64,000 bases of DNA from CALINB01 sp938045325 (GTDB lineage Bacteria; Pseudomonadota; Alphaproteobacteria; Rhodospirillales; CALINB01), in NCBI GenBank assembly GCA_038114465.1, contig JAYNQW010000003.1, forward strand, positions 62,001 through 126,000. The letters are read 5' to 3'. Below the pieces are notes generated by a model that was not told where the DNA came from, did no database searches, and was given only the letters and a program-made list of their open reading frames with translations. The position numbers and the translations under genes were made by a program. Positions 55,320 to 63,992 of the stretch are shown here, one piece after another. Position 1 is the stretch's first letter; each line of letters opens with the position of its first letter.

Positions 55320-56201
55320 ATGAGTGACAGCACCATCAAAAACCTGAGTCAATGGCCGAACCCGGCCTTTTGGCAAAGCCTTGCACCCGGCCTTCATGTT
55401 TGCGATCCCGAATATATCGACGGCCATCCACCGCTGAATTTCGACGAACAAACATTAGCGGCAATGGATACTGATCTTTTAAGCGAAGGCTATTCACGCT
55501 ATTTGCCGGATCAGTGGAACTTGGATATCGGCGCCCTCGCCGGCCGCATCGAAAAGCTTCACACTTCTGGTTTTTTGCCCGTCTTCTCGTTTGTTTACGA
55601 TGAATACTGGTTATTGTTTGCCAAGTTACGTGAAGCCCTTTCCCATATTATGGGATCTGACTACCAGATCATGCCTGCGTTCTGGACTTGGTGCCTGATG
55701 CCCGGCAAAGAGGCCGTCGGGTTTCCGCCACACCGGGACCGCGGCCGAGTCAGTCTGTTTGAAGACGGCCGGGCAAAGTCGCTGACCATTTGGATCGCGC
55801 TCACAGAAGCGACAGCGGAAAACGGCTGCATGTATTTACTGCCGGCCGACTTAGACCCGCAGTACAACACGGCCGACGAACAAAACTGGTCATTCCCCTA
55901 TAATGACGTTCGCGCTTTACCCTGTCCGGCAGGCACAATTATGTGTTGGAACCAGGCTATTTTGCATTGGGGCGGGCGCAGTTCGAAACGGGCGCAAAAC
56001 CCCCGGATCAGCATATCCCTGGAATTTCAACGGGCTGATGTGCCGCCGTTTAACAAACCCCTCTTACCGAACGATAGCCTGCCGCCCTTTGAATTGCGCA
56101 TGAAGCTAATTGCCTTGCAGATACTGCAATACAAGCACCTTTATCCGCTTTCGCCCGAGCTGGAAGAATTCATTATGCAAATGGGACTCGGCACCGCATA
56201 A
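55320..56201 (+). CDS. Phytanoyl-CoA dioxygenase (PhyH)-family Fe(II)/2-oxoglutarate enzyme
   Basis: 293 aa from ATG 55320 (TGCGTATGAGTG), because a much longer frame from 55104 has no supported start. Iron ligands are His138 and Asp140 (PPHRDRGR) and His216 (ILHWGG), with Arg at the distal site in NPRISISLEF, so the facial triad is complete. PhyH-like enzymes hydroxylate small molecules or sugars. At the end of a glycan run it may modify a sugar (inference). Confidence 0.82.
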   Translation: MSDSTIKNLSQWPNPAFWQSLAPGLHVCDPEYIDGHPPLNFDEQTLAAMDTDLLSEGYSRYLPDQWNLDIGALAGRIEKLHTSGFLPVFSFVYDEYWLLFAKLREALSHIMGSDYQIMPAFWTWCLMPGKEAVGFPPHRDRGRVSLFEDGRAKSLTIWIALTEATAENGCMYLLPADLDPQYNTADEQNWSFPYNDVRALPCPAGTIMCWNQAILHWGGRSSKRAQNPRISISLEFQRADVPPFNKPLLPNDSLPPFELRMKLIALQILQYKHLYPLSPELEEFIMQMGLGTA

Positions 56202-56244
56202 CGCGGACATCAAGATTTTTAATTTTAAGAAATCTCAGTAAACG

Positions 56245-56610
56245 TTATTTCTGACGATCAACGTTTAATTTGCCTTCCAACAAACCTTCGGAGACTTGAA
56301 GATCAATATTGATCAAGGTGTCCAAAGTCTTTTCGGGAATCTCAATCCCGTGCGACATGGTCGCATCGGCAACGTAGTTTGCCAGTTTGGTCAAGTTTTC
56401 CTGTACGTTTTGTGAAGCACGAACTTCCGGGCGGGAGACAAGCGTGCGAATACCGACCCAAAGTTCCAAATTATGGTCCAAGGCAGCCGCTAATGCTTTT
56501 AAGTCACCTTTGGCGCGTGCCTGATCCAACAGCACGGCGGCTTGCGACATGCTAAAAGCATCTTGCTCCGTCAGGCTCAACCCTTCGATTTGTGCCGCAT
56601 CTAAAAGCAA
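56245..56610 (-). CDS. FlaF-like paralogue
   Basis: About 121 aa from TTG 56610, chosen because GTAGGAG lies eight bases upstream of it; the frame extends to 56646 without better evidence. It shares with the FlaF at 59547 the pattern LDHNLELW (DAVRLNWRLW), N...LA.YV, and LDTLINI(D/N).....GL near the end. FlaF is a helper of flagellin secretion and translation in Caulobacter. It is divergent to the next gene and lies on the opposite strand to the flagellin. Probably a paralogous FlaF with another target. Confidence 0.75.
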   Translation of the reverse strand: MLLDAAQIEGLSLTEQDAFSMSQAAVLLDQARAKGDLKALAAALDHNLELWVGIRTLVSRPEVRASQNVQENLTKLANYVADATMSHGIEIPEKTLDTLINIDLQVSEGLLEGKLNVDRQK

Positions 56611-56632
56611 AAAATCTTCTCCTACCAAAATA

Positions 56633-56672
56633 GTCCGTACGATCAACTATATGTCCGTACGATCAACTATAT
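56633..56672. repeat. 20-bp perfect tandem direct repeat
   Basis: GTCCGTACGATCAACTATAT occurs twice without a gap (56633-56652 and 56653-56672), upstream of the FlaF-like gene. The unit contains the palindrome GTACGATC only partly, so it may be a duplication of a regulator site or of a promoter element. Confidence 0.8.
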
Positions 56673-56850
56673 AATGTATCTGATAAGGCAAATCTTGATA
56701 ACTGCCAAGTTGGCTCTGTGAGGCGCTTCAAATCGGCTCTTTTCTGACTTTTGGCTTTATAAACACCCGATCATCCCAGCAAGCGCTTGAAACCAGCGAT
56801 GTTAAATCAATCAAGCGATTCACAAAGAGTTAACCCAATTCCCGGAAAGT

Positions 56851-57939
56851 ATGCCTTGGGAAACGTGTGTTATGAACATTCTTGCTCCGCTTACGGCAGC
56901 TGCGCAGAAGTCGGCTACGGCTTTGGCTCAGTTCGGCGAACTATTTAATGCCCGGCTCATACAGCAGTCGGAAGCCATCACCGCAAAAAAACAGCGGGAA
57001 ATCAATGCTATTAACCTTGATGCCGACCGGTTTCGTGACTTCAAGAAACAGCTGGACGGTACGCTGGATATCATCAGCAACTCTGTCACCCGGTCAAAGG
57101 GACTTCGGTCTCAACTCGATGGGCTGATATTAACGGTCGGCAATGCCGGCGCCGATCCGGAAGCCGCCAATAATGCCGATGGCTACCGGCTCGCTTTTAA
57201 CAGCATCATGAATCAAATGCGGGATGTCGCCGGCAAAGCCCGGGTCAACCCCAACTTACTAGGCGATAGCGGCCCGGCCCGCCTTGATTACCCGGTCGAT
57301 CCGAGCGGGACGAAACAAGCCGTTCGCGGGGTTAATCTCGTCAGCGACTATTATATTATTGATTCCGAAGGCAAACGCTTTGAGCCGGACCGGGTCGGCG
57401 GCCTCATTCGCCAAGTCGAGGACGACCCAGACGCTACGAATCAAAATTTTGCGAATCTCGATACAGGAATCCGGCTCGAATCCATCAGCGGCAACGCTAT
57501 CAGCTTTACCCTCAAGCCGGGAACCGCGGAAGAAACCAGCTTTTCAGGTGAATTGGTCCGCAAGGGACCGGGGATTCTCGATCCGTGGCTTTACGATGAT
57601 TTTAAAACCGTCGAAGGGCGAAGTCGGGCCCTCGCCGACCTGGAGGCCGCCAAAGGCGTTTTCGATTTTGAAATTCAGCGTTACGGGTCGGCGAAAACAT
57701 CGATTGAATTCCACCGCAACCGGGCGAATACCAAGGTCAAACAGGCCGATTTCGCGATCGAAGACATATCAATCGAACAAGCCCAGGCCATCCGGATCGC
57801 GGAGGCCAAAATGGCCCGGGAAGCCGCCGTTTTAGCGACAAAGCTGGAGCATGCGGAACTGATTAGGAATGAATATACCCGTATGTTCGGCGGCACTAAT
57901 GACCCACTTACTAAAACATTATTAGATATCAGTGTTTAG
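56851..57939 (+). CDS. Flagellin-like unknown protein, 362 aa
   Basis: Not recognised by name. The first 125 residues and the last 90 are helical and coiled-coil-like (IISNSVTRSKGLRSQLDGL; AQAIRIAEAKMAREAAVL), with a beta-rich middle (about 145-260; SISGNAISFTLKPGTAEE). This helical-beta-helical order is that of flagellin and FlgL, but the sequence is not typical. It sits directly before the flagellin gene and behind the divergent FlaF-like gene. An unusual flagellin-related or filament-tip protein is possible. The start may be ATG 56872. Confidence 0.6.
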   Translation: MPWETCVMNILAPLTAAAQKSATALAQFGELFNARLIQQSEAITAKKQREINAINLDADRFRDFKKQLDGTLDIISNSVTRSKGLRSQLDGLILTVGNAGADPEAANNADGYRLAFNSIMNQMRDVAGKARVNPNLLGDSGPARLDYPVDPSGTKQAVRGVNLVSDYYIIDSEGKRFEPDRVGGLIRQVEDDPDATNQNFANLDTGIRLESISGNAISFTLKPGTAEETSFSGELVRKGPGILDPWLYDDFKTVEGRSRALADLEAAKGVFDFEIQRYGSAKTSIEFHRNRANTKVKQADFAIEDISIEQAQAIRIAEAKMAREAAVLATKLEHAELIRNEYTRMFGGTNDPLTKTLLDISV

Positions 57940-58094
57940 AATAGGAACAAAATCAGAAATATAGGAAGATTTACTAGGTTTCGTGTGATTTCAATTTCGT
58001 GGACTTTTTAGGCGAATTATGCCATATTCCTGCGGTTAAAGTATGTAGCGCAAGAATTGCGTTATCAACCAAACCTTAGAAAAGGAGCCATATA

Positions 58095-59015
58095 ATGGCT
58101 GATGAAGTCGTACTTACATCCGCAGTCCGGGGTAACCTCCTCGCACTGCAAAACACCACTGGCCTTATTGACCGGACACAGGGACGTCTCGCGACGGGCC
58201 TTTCGGTTGAAAGCGCCATTGATGACCCCCTGAAATTCTTCCAAGCGAAATCCTTGTTAAACCGGGCGAATGACTTGACGTCCCGGAAGGACGGTATTGG
58301 TCAGGGTATTAGTACTCTTGAAACTGTTGTGGAAGCGACCGAAGCTATCGAGACTTTGGTGCAACAGATTAAAGGTACTGTTGACGCTGCACGTTCGCAA
58401 ACGAAGGCGCAACGTGAAGAGGCTCAAATTCAGGTTCAGGAACTGGTTACACAGATTCAAAAGTTGGTGGAAGACGCCACCTTCCAAGGTCTGAACCTTC
58501 TGAACTCTACAGCTTCTAAACTGACGGTTCGTTTCTCCGATAAAGATGACTCGAAACTGGAAGTTGACGGCGTTGACTTTAATGCCAGCCAATTCTACCT
58601 CAACTCGGCTGGTACAAGCTCCCTGAGCTTTAACGCGACGGCCGGCGCTTCGATCACGGTTTCGCGTTTGGGCTTTATTGATCAGCTCAGCACGTATTCG
58701 TTGTCTTTGGCGTCGATTCTGGCATCGTTCAACGAACAGGCTAACTTAGCGATTACACGTCTCGATCAAACGATTGAGAACGTTCGAGCGAAATCCGCCA
58801 CGATTGCCACGAACGTCTCCATCCTTCAGGTGCGGCTCGACTTCACCGATAACTACGTCAACATCCTCACGGAAGGCGCTGACAAACTCCGTCTTGCCGA
58901 TCTTAATGAGGAAGGTGCCAACTTGCTGGCCCTGCAGACTCGTCAGGCTCTGGGTATTCAGTCCTTGGCCTTCGCGGGTCAGGCTGAACAGGCCATCCTC
59001 GGGTTGTTCCAGTAA
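58095..59015 (+). CDS. Flagellin
   Basis: Filament subunit, 306 aa, with a short variable domain. N-terminal helix pattern NLLALQNTTGLIDRTQGRLATGL, then the coiled coil to about 140 (FQGLNLLNS), a small beta-domain (about 145-195) and the C-terminal helices INILTEGADKLR-like (NYVNILTEGADKLRLAD, then ALQTRQALGIQSLAFA). The ribosome site AAAGGAGCC is strong. Fast-decoding codons dominate, in keeping with heavy expression. A perfect terminator follows. The gene is followed by flbT and flaF. Confidence 0.95.
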   Translation: MADEVVLTSAVRGNLLALQNTTGLIDRTQGRLATGLSVESAIDDPLKFFQAKSLLNRANDLTSRKDGIGQGISTLETVVEATEAIETLVQQIKGTVDAARSQTKAQREEAQIQVQELVTQIQKLVEDATFQGLNLLNSTASKLTVRFSDKDDSKLEVDGVDFNASQFYLNSAGTSSLSFNATAGASITVSRLGFIDQLSTYSLSLASILASFNEQANLAITRLDQTIENVRAKSATIATNVSILQVRLDFTDNYVNILTEGADKLRLADLNEEGANLLALQTRQALGIQSLAFAGQAEQAILGLFQ

Positions 59016-59034
59016 ACCCAAGGTTTTGAAAACG

Positions 59035-59068
59035 GCCGGGGCGGCATTCGTGCCTCCCCGGCTTTTTT
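59035..59068 (+). terminator. Rho-independent terminator after flagellin
   Basis: GCCGGGG-C-GGCA/TGCC-T-CCCCGGC around a TTCG loop, a long stem with one mismatched position, followed by TTTTTT. It separates the flagellin from flbT. Confidence 0.92.
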
Positions 59069-59164
59069 CTGAGCAAATATTCGGTTTTTTAAATTATTTA
59101 CGGCGAATTTCGATTAAAATGTTTGGTGCACAGATTCGGCACCGGTTAGTCAGGACTTTTAAGA

Positions 59165-59674
59165 ATGCCTCTTAAAATCCATATCAAATCCGGACAACAA
59201 ATAATTATTAATGGTGCGGTGATCGAGAATGCGGGACCCCGCAATGTCTCGCTGGTCGTCAAAAATGAGGCCTCGATCCTCCGATCCAATGACATCCTGA
59301 CGCCTGAAAACGCGGCCACACCAGCCAGCAGGGTTTATTATGCCCTGCAATGCATGTATCTTTTTCCAGGTCAGAAAGACAAATATTTACGACAATTTAA
59401 TGAACTCATTGATAGTTACGTTGAAGCGGCACCAAGTTCGCAGGACACCGTAAGCGAAATCAGGGATTTTGTGGAAAATGAGCAGTTTTATTACGCCCTT
59501 AAAAAGGCACAAGACCTGATCCAGCACGAGCACGAGGTATTGGCACATGTCCAACAAGAGTTCGTTGAAAAGTTACGCGACCCCGACACCGGGGTCGAGC
59601 GCACCGGGGGAGATCGAAGCGTGGGGGCTGACTCAAGCCGCGCTTCGGATGAGCCAAGCGCAGGAAACGGCTGA
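59165..59674 (+). CDS. flbT: Flagellin mRNA regulator FlbT
   Basis: 169 aa. FlbT binds flagellin mRNA and couples its stability to assembly in Caulobacter. The start PLKIHIKSGQQIIING and the region YALQCMYLFPGQKDKY plus ENEQFYYALKKAQDLIQHE are diagnostic. Family members normally end soon after residue 130; here the frame runs about 35 residues further (disordered Gly/Asp/Arg-rich tail) over the first part of flaF, overlapping by 128 bases. Confidence 0.92.
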   Translation: MPLKIHIKSGQQIIINGAVIENAGPRNVSLVVKNEASILRSNDILTPENAATPASRVYYALQCMYLFPGQKDKYLRQFNELIDSYVEAAPSSQDTVSEIRDFVENEQFYYALKKAQDLIQHEHEVLAHVQQEFVEKLRDPDTGVERTGGDRSVGADSSRASDEPSAGNG

Positions 59675-59975
59675 AAAACAAGCCATGATCGACGCCGTTC
59701 GTTTGAACTGGCGGTTATGGACTATCTTCCAAGCTGAATTATTCGACCCGGATTCGACGGTTCAAGCCGATATTCGGACGAACATTCTTTCATTAGCGCA
59801 ATACATCGACAAACATACGGTCGAATTTCTTGCCAAACCGGCGCCCGATAAACTTGATACGTTAATCAATATCAACCGCGAACTGGCGATGGGGTTGTAT
59901 GAGCAGCCCGATGAACCAGCGCAAGAGGGCGCACCAGAAGAGACCGAAGCAGGCTCGGTGAAAATCTCGGTATGA
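59547..59975 (+). CDS. flaF: Flagellar regulator FlaF
   Basis: 142 aa helical protein needed for flagellin synthesis in Caulobacter. The motif SAPGEIEAWGL near residue 20 corresponds to the PREIEA element of FlaF; further N-W-R-L-W and LDTLININRELA are conserved. The start at 59547 lies inside flbT (128-base overlap); it has a CGAGGTA ribosome site and the conserved motif lies within the overlap, so the long form is preferred. Ends with ATGA overlapping the next gene. Confidence 0.88.
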   Translation: MSNKSSLKSYATPTPGSSAPGEIEAWGLTQAALRMSQAQETAEKQAMIDAVRLNWRLWTIFQAELFDPDSTVQADIRTNILSLAQYIDKHTVEFLAKPAPDKLDTLININRELAMGLYEQPDEPAQEGAPEETEAGSVKISV

Positions 59976-61966
59976 GTACGAAAACGACAAAAAAGGCAAA
60001 GAAGGCTAAAAAGTCCGCTTCGCCATCAAAATCCAACAAATCAACTCTCGATACATTTTTATCCAAAGCAACTAAATTGCTTCAATCAAGTGATTGGGAT
60101 GCTCTAGAGGATGCCTGCGTCGCCTACACTGACAAACACGGCGAATGCATTGAAACGCTCTACATAAAAACTTTTATTGCTCATGGTCGCAACGATTTAC
60201 GCATGGCAATCGATTGTGCCGAGCAGGCACTTAAATTTGATGATGCTTGCGATGAAATCGCTGATACGATCGCAACGCTTTATGCCTTGGCTGGTGAACT
60301 CTCGAGCTGTGTGTATTACGCCAAAATTGCCTCGACCCTCGAAAAGAACCCAAAATTTAAAAGCTTAATTCCGCCGTCATTTCCGACCTTCACGCGCGCT
60401 TATTCTTTGATCTCGGAAAAACCGATGCATAATCGGGCACAAACGGCATTTAATGAAGGTGATTTCGCACAATCGGAACATTGGTACCGCCAACACCTTT
60501 CGTTCGACCCGAAAGATAAAGATGCTTATCTCGGTATGACGGCCGGCATGTTGGCCCGCGGCGAAGTTCGTGGCGTCGCCGACTCATTACGGGCCGGACG
60601 CCACGCCTTGCCGTACGATCCCGAAATCGCCAGTCAGCTCGCTCATACGCTTATTCGTCTCGGCAAATACACAGAAGCCCATGCCTGTCATCGTTGGGCT
60701 CAAAAGGCGGCTCCCGATAATGCGGTTATTCACGCCCAAGCATTGGTTGACCTGATGATTGATCCCGAGCAGCAAAACCAGGACTTTCCCGCGCTGACGA
60801 AAGCTTGGGGTAAGCGGTTCGGCCAGGGCAGCGGTGAAGATGACGATGCGTCAGATTTTTTCGAGACCGAAGATCCGATGCCTAAAGACCAACTCACGAT
60901 TGGCTTTATGCTGGGCAGCACCGGAAACATAGCCCGGGGCGTGACGCTTTCATCAATACTCATGCAGCTCGATGAAAATCGGTTCCAAACTGTCGGTTTC
61001 GGCGTCGGCGCCTTAAGCGATGTGGGTAACGCTGTTTTTCAAAAATGTATTGGCCGCTGGCATGACGTGGCCGGAGTCGACCCGATTACACTGAAGGCTA
61101 TTATCGCCGCTGAAGAAATCGACATTATGGTGAATATTTCGGGTTTCTCTATGCCCGAGCTCTTAGCATTGTTCGGCTCACGTCTCGCGCCGTGCCAAGT
61201 TGCCTGGATGGGCACGCCCTACGGGACCGGCATCGATGAGATCGATTATCTGATAACGGATTCATTTTTGGATCCGGACAAAAATAATGCATCACAATAT
61301 ACAGAAGAGTTGACCTTCTTGGAGCTTGGCGGCGTTGTTGCTTTCCCGCTGGTCTCTAAACAAGAGGGGCTCATGCCCCGAACCGGTGATGAATTTATTT
61401 TTGCGGCCGATGCGAAGCTTCACGAACTAACACCGTCAACCATCGCCTGCTGGGCGGAAATATTGCATCAAAAACCGGATTCCAGCTTGATCCTGCTCGA
61501 CCACGATTTTAAGCAAGCCGAAACATTAAATGAATTAGTCCAACTTTTCGGCACCTTTGGCATTGCCAACCGTGTCGACATCGTCGATTCCAGCGTGTCG
61601 TCGAAGTTTTTCGAACAAGCCGACGTTTGCCTGATGCCGGTGCCAACACCCTCAGCACAAGTAACAGTGGATGCACTGTGGGGCGGCTGCCCTGTGATTT
61701 CATTTGCTAATACCGGCCGTCATACACGTGAATCCGGCAGCGTTCTGTCCTACCTTGGCCTTCAGGAAGACATGGTCGCCGACAATCTCGACGACTATGC
61801 GAAGTTTGCCTTGGAGTGGGCGAACGATGACGAAAAACGTAGCGCATTCCGCACAAGCGTTCGTGAAAAAATCTTAACCTCGCAACATTTCGACACCAAA
61901 GCACGCGCAGCCGATCTTCAAAAAACGTTCGATTTGCTTTGGCAAAAAACATGTGAGAAGCACTAA
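59972..61966 (+). CDS. TPR/GT41-like protein O-glycosyltransferase
   Basis: 664 aa. A Lys/Ser-rich leader (about 5-24), TPR-like helices (about 30-285), then a two-lobed GT41 (OGT/SPINDLY-type) catalytic region. WMGTPYGTGIDEIDYLITD corresponds to the OGT motif around the acceptor site, and VTVDALWGGCPVISF near the C-terminal lobe to the donor-sugar motif. In this context it is a candidate flagellin O-glycosyltransferase. ATGA overlap with flaF. Confidence 0.87.
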   Translation: MSTKTTKKAKKAKKSASPSKSNKSTLDTFLSKATKLLQSSDWDALEDACVAYTDKHGECIETLYIKTFIAHGRNDLRMAIDCAEQALKFDDACDEIADTIATLYALAGELSSCVYYAKIASTLEKNPKFKSLIPPSFPTFTRAYSLISEKPMHNRAQTAFNEGDFAQSEHWYRQHLSFDPKDKDAYLGMTAGMLARGEVRGVADSLRAGRHALPYDPEIASQLAHTLIRLGKYTEAHACHRWAQKAAPDNAVIHAQALVDLMIDPEQQNQDFPALTKAWGKRFGQGSGEDDDASDFFETEDPMPKDQLTIGFMLGSTGNIARGVTLSSILMQLDENRFQTVGFGVGALSDVGNAVFQKCIGRWHDVAGVDPITLKAIIAAEEIDIMVNISGFSMPELLALFGSRLAPCQVAWMGTPYGTGIDEIDYLITDSFLDPDKNNASQYTEELTFLELGGVVAFPLVSKQEGLMPRTGDEFIFAADAKLHELTPSTIACWAEILHQKPDSSLILLDHDFKQAETLNELVQLFGTFGIANRVDIVDSSVSSKFFEQADVCLMPVPTPSAQVTVDALWGGCPVISFANTGRHTRESGSVLSYLGLQEDMVADNLDDYAKFALEWANDDEKRSAFRTSVREKILTSQHFDTKARAADLQKTFDLLWQKTCEKH

Positions 61967-61992
61967 CCGTCGTGCGCTTTTGAGAGGCCGTC

Positions 61993-63992
61993 ATGACCAA
62001 GGCCGAAGAGGCAATCGTCAAGCGCAATGTCGCTGCATTTGAAAAGAATGATCCGGAAACCTTGGATCGTCTTGCTGCGATCAGCGACCCCATAACATCC
62101 CTGGTTTATGACGGCGACAAGATCGTAAACATCGATCTCGGCGGCGGCGAGCTTTACCCAAAACCGGCAGAGCACTGGACGGAAGATCAGCTTGAAGATT
62201 TCAGGGAAAACCCGGACCGTCTCATCTTTAAAGACCCCAGTCATTGCAATTTATCCGGCTACTCCTTCAAGTTTTTTAAGCCGATGCAGAATTACTTCGC
62301 GAAAAAAAACATTAAGGAATCGCTGACCGCAGGACCGGTTGTCGATATTGGCTTTCTGTTTGTTTTTGGCGTTGGCCTCGGATACCACCTTCGTGAAATC
62401 GTCGAAACCACACNNNNNNNNNNCGGCTAAACGCATTATCCTTATTGAGCCCATTGCCGAGTTTGCACTTCATTCACTTCACGCCATTGAGTGGAAGGAC
62501 ATTTTTCGCATTGCCAAAAAACGCGGCATTACGATTTATTTTTGCTTGGAAGAAAAACCCGATGAGATTGTCGGTTTTATCGAGCACACCTTAGGCGCTG
62601 TCGGCAACACGTTCCTGGATGGTTCATATTATTGCCCCCATTATTACTCATGGACGCTCAAGCAATCGTATGAACTCCTGCAAGAGCGGATCAAACACTA
62701 TTTTATCTCCAGCGGTTTCATTGAAGATGAAATCGGCATGATGGAAAACACCCACACGAATATTAAGGATTTCAATTTTCATCTGCTGGACGGACGCAAG
62801 CCTTATCGCGCTCAGGAAATGCCCGCCTTCGTGGTCGGTTCCGGGCCTTCCATTGATAAGGATTTACCCATCATCAAAAAAATGGCGGGAAAAAGCGATC
62901 GTCTTTTCCTGCGGCACGGCCCTGCGCCCGTTGCTGAGCAACGGCATCGTGCCTGATTTTCATGTTGAACTCGAACGAGATGATGTCGTCCCGCGCGGCC
63001 TCAATAAAATGCGTGAAGAATTCGATTTTAGCGGCATTACCTTGATTACCGCGACGACCGTCCCGCCGGAAGTCATGGAAATGTTCGATGAGCGGGTTTA
63101 TTACTTTCGCGCCTCCTTAAGCCCCGCGCATTTATTGAGCCCCGGCGAACTGCTCGATCACGCCGAGCCGATGGTCTCGAATTCAGGGTATGCGACATCA
63201 ACGGCTCTTGGATTTCGCAACGTTTATCTTTTCGGTGTCGACTGCGGACAAAAAGGACGTGGCCAACATCATTCGAAACATTCGCTTTATTTTATCGACG
63301 GCTTCGAGGACTGGGATGAGGAATGCCAGAACCGCTATGACCGTGTTGTCCCAGGCAACTTCGGCGGCACCGCTGAAACCTTTTGGGCGTTTGACCTCAG
63401 CCGGCGCATGATCACCGAGGGCCAGCGGATCATGCGGGCCAATCTGTTTAATTGCAGTGACGGGGCCCTGATCCGGGGCGCGCAACCGAAAGCTTCTGCC
63501 GCCCTTGATTTTTCAAACATTACCGTTGACCGGAAAACCGTCGTTCAGCGGCTGAAAGATCAGATGCGTTATTTTGAACCCGGCCAAATCCTCGAAGAAA
63601 TCGACATCGATGAGCAAATTGAGGCTTGCGATGCCTTTAAGAAAGCCTTTCAGGATTTCAGCAAAGAAGCCCTCGACAAAGAGAAAAGCTTTTTCGGGTT
63701 TGAACGCCGGTTACTGGATTTCCACGATACACACCGCGGGGATTATCTCCCGGTCTTTGCCATGGCAGGCGGTTCCATCAATTCAATGCTGCGCCTTGCC
63801 GCATTTTTCGGCACTCGAATCGAAGATACCCGAAAAAGAAACGCATTCTTTAGATTTTTCGTCAAACAATTCGAAGAACGTTGCCTGGATCTGGCGGACC
63901 TTTGCCACGAGGCCTTAACCGGCGTGAAAGAAGGCAGGCCCAACCTGGTTGGCAACAAAGCGATTATCGCCGAGCAAACGGCGGCACAATAG
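61993..63992 (+). CDS. Motility-associated glycosyltransferase (Maf/DUF115), with gap and frameshift
   Basis: Maf proteins glycosylate flagellin with nonulosonic acids in Campylobacter, Helicobacter and magnetotactic bacteria. The product is readable in three pieces: 61993 to the N run (VDIGFLFVFGVGLGYHLRE), 62426-62875 (RIILIEP, PAFVVGSGPSIDKDLPI), and the frame from about 62883 (VFSCGTALRPLLSNGIVPD) to TAG 63992. Removing the ten Ns joins piece one to two in frame (ETT-P-AKRII), and removing one A from the A7 run at 62876-62882 joins two to three. So the gene is probably intact or nearly so in the cell, of about 660 aa. Confidence 0.8.
62414..62423. other. Assembly gap (10 N)
   Basis: Run of ten N at 62414-62423 in the Maf gene. 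Deleting it entirely joins both flanking reading frames in phase, so the true missing length is probably zero or a multiple of three. Confidence 0.95.
62876..62882 (+). other. A7 homopolymer with predicted +1 frameshift
   Basis: Seven consecutive A, between ATCATC and TGGCGG. The Maf reading frame leaves one phase here; with six A, it would continue as IIKKWREKAIVFSCG, which matches the family. It is either a sequencing/assembly error or a slippery, phase-variable tract. Confidence 0.7.

Noticed and set aside
57940..58094. Sigma-54 promoter upstream of flagellin
   Set aside because: GG and GC pairs occur, but spacing is one base short of the -24/-12 requirement and no TTGC box is present.
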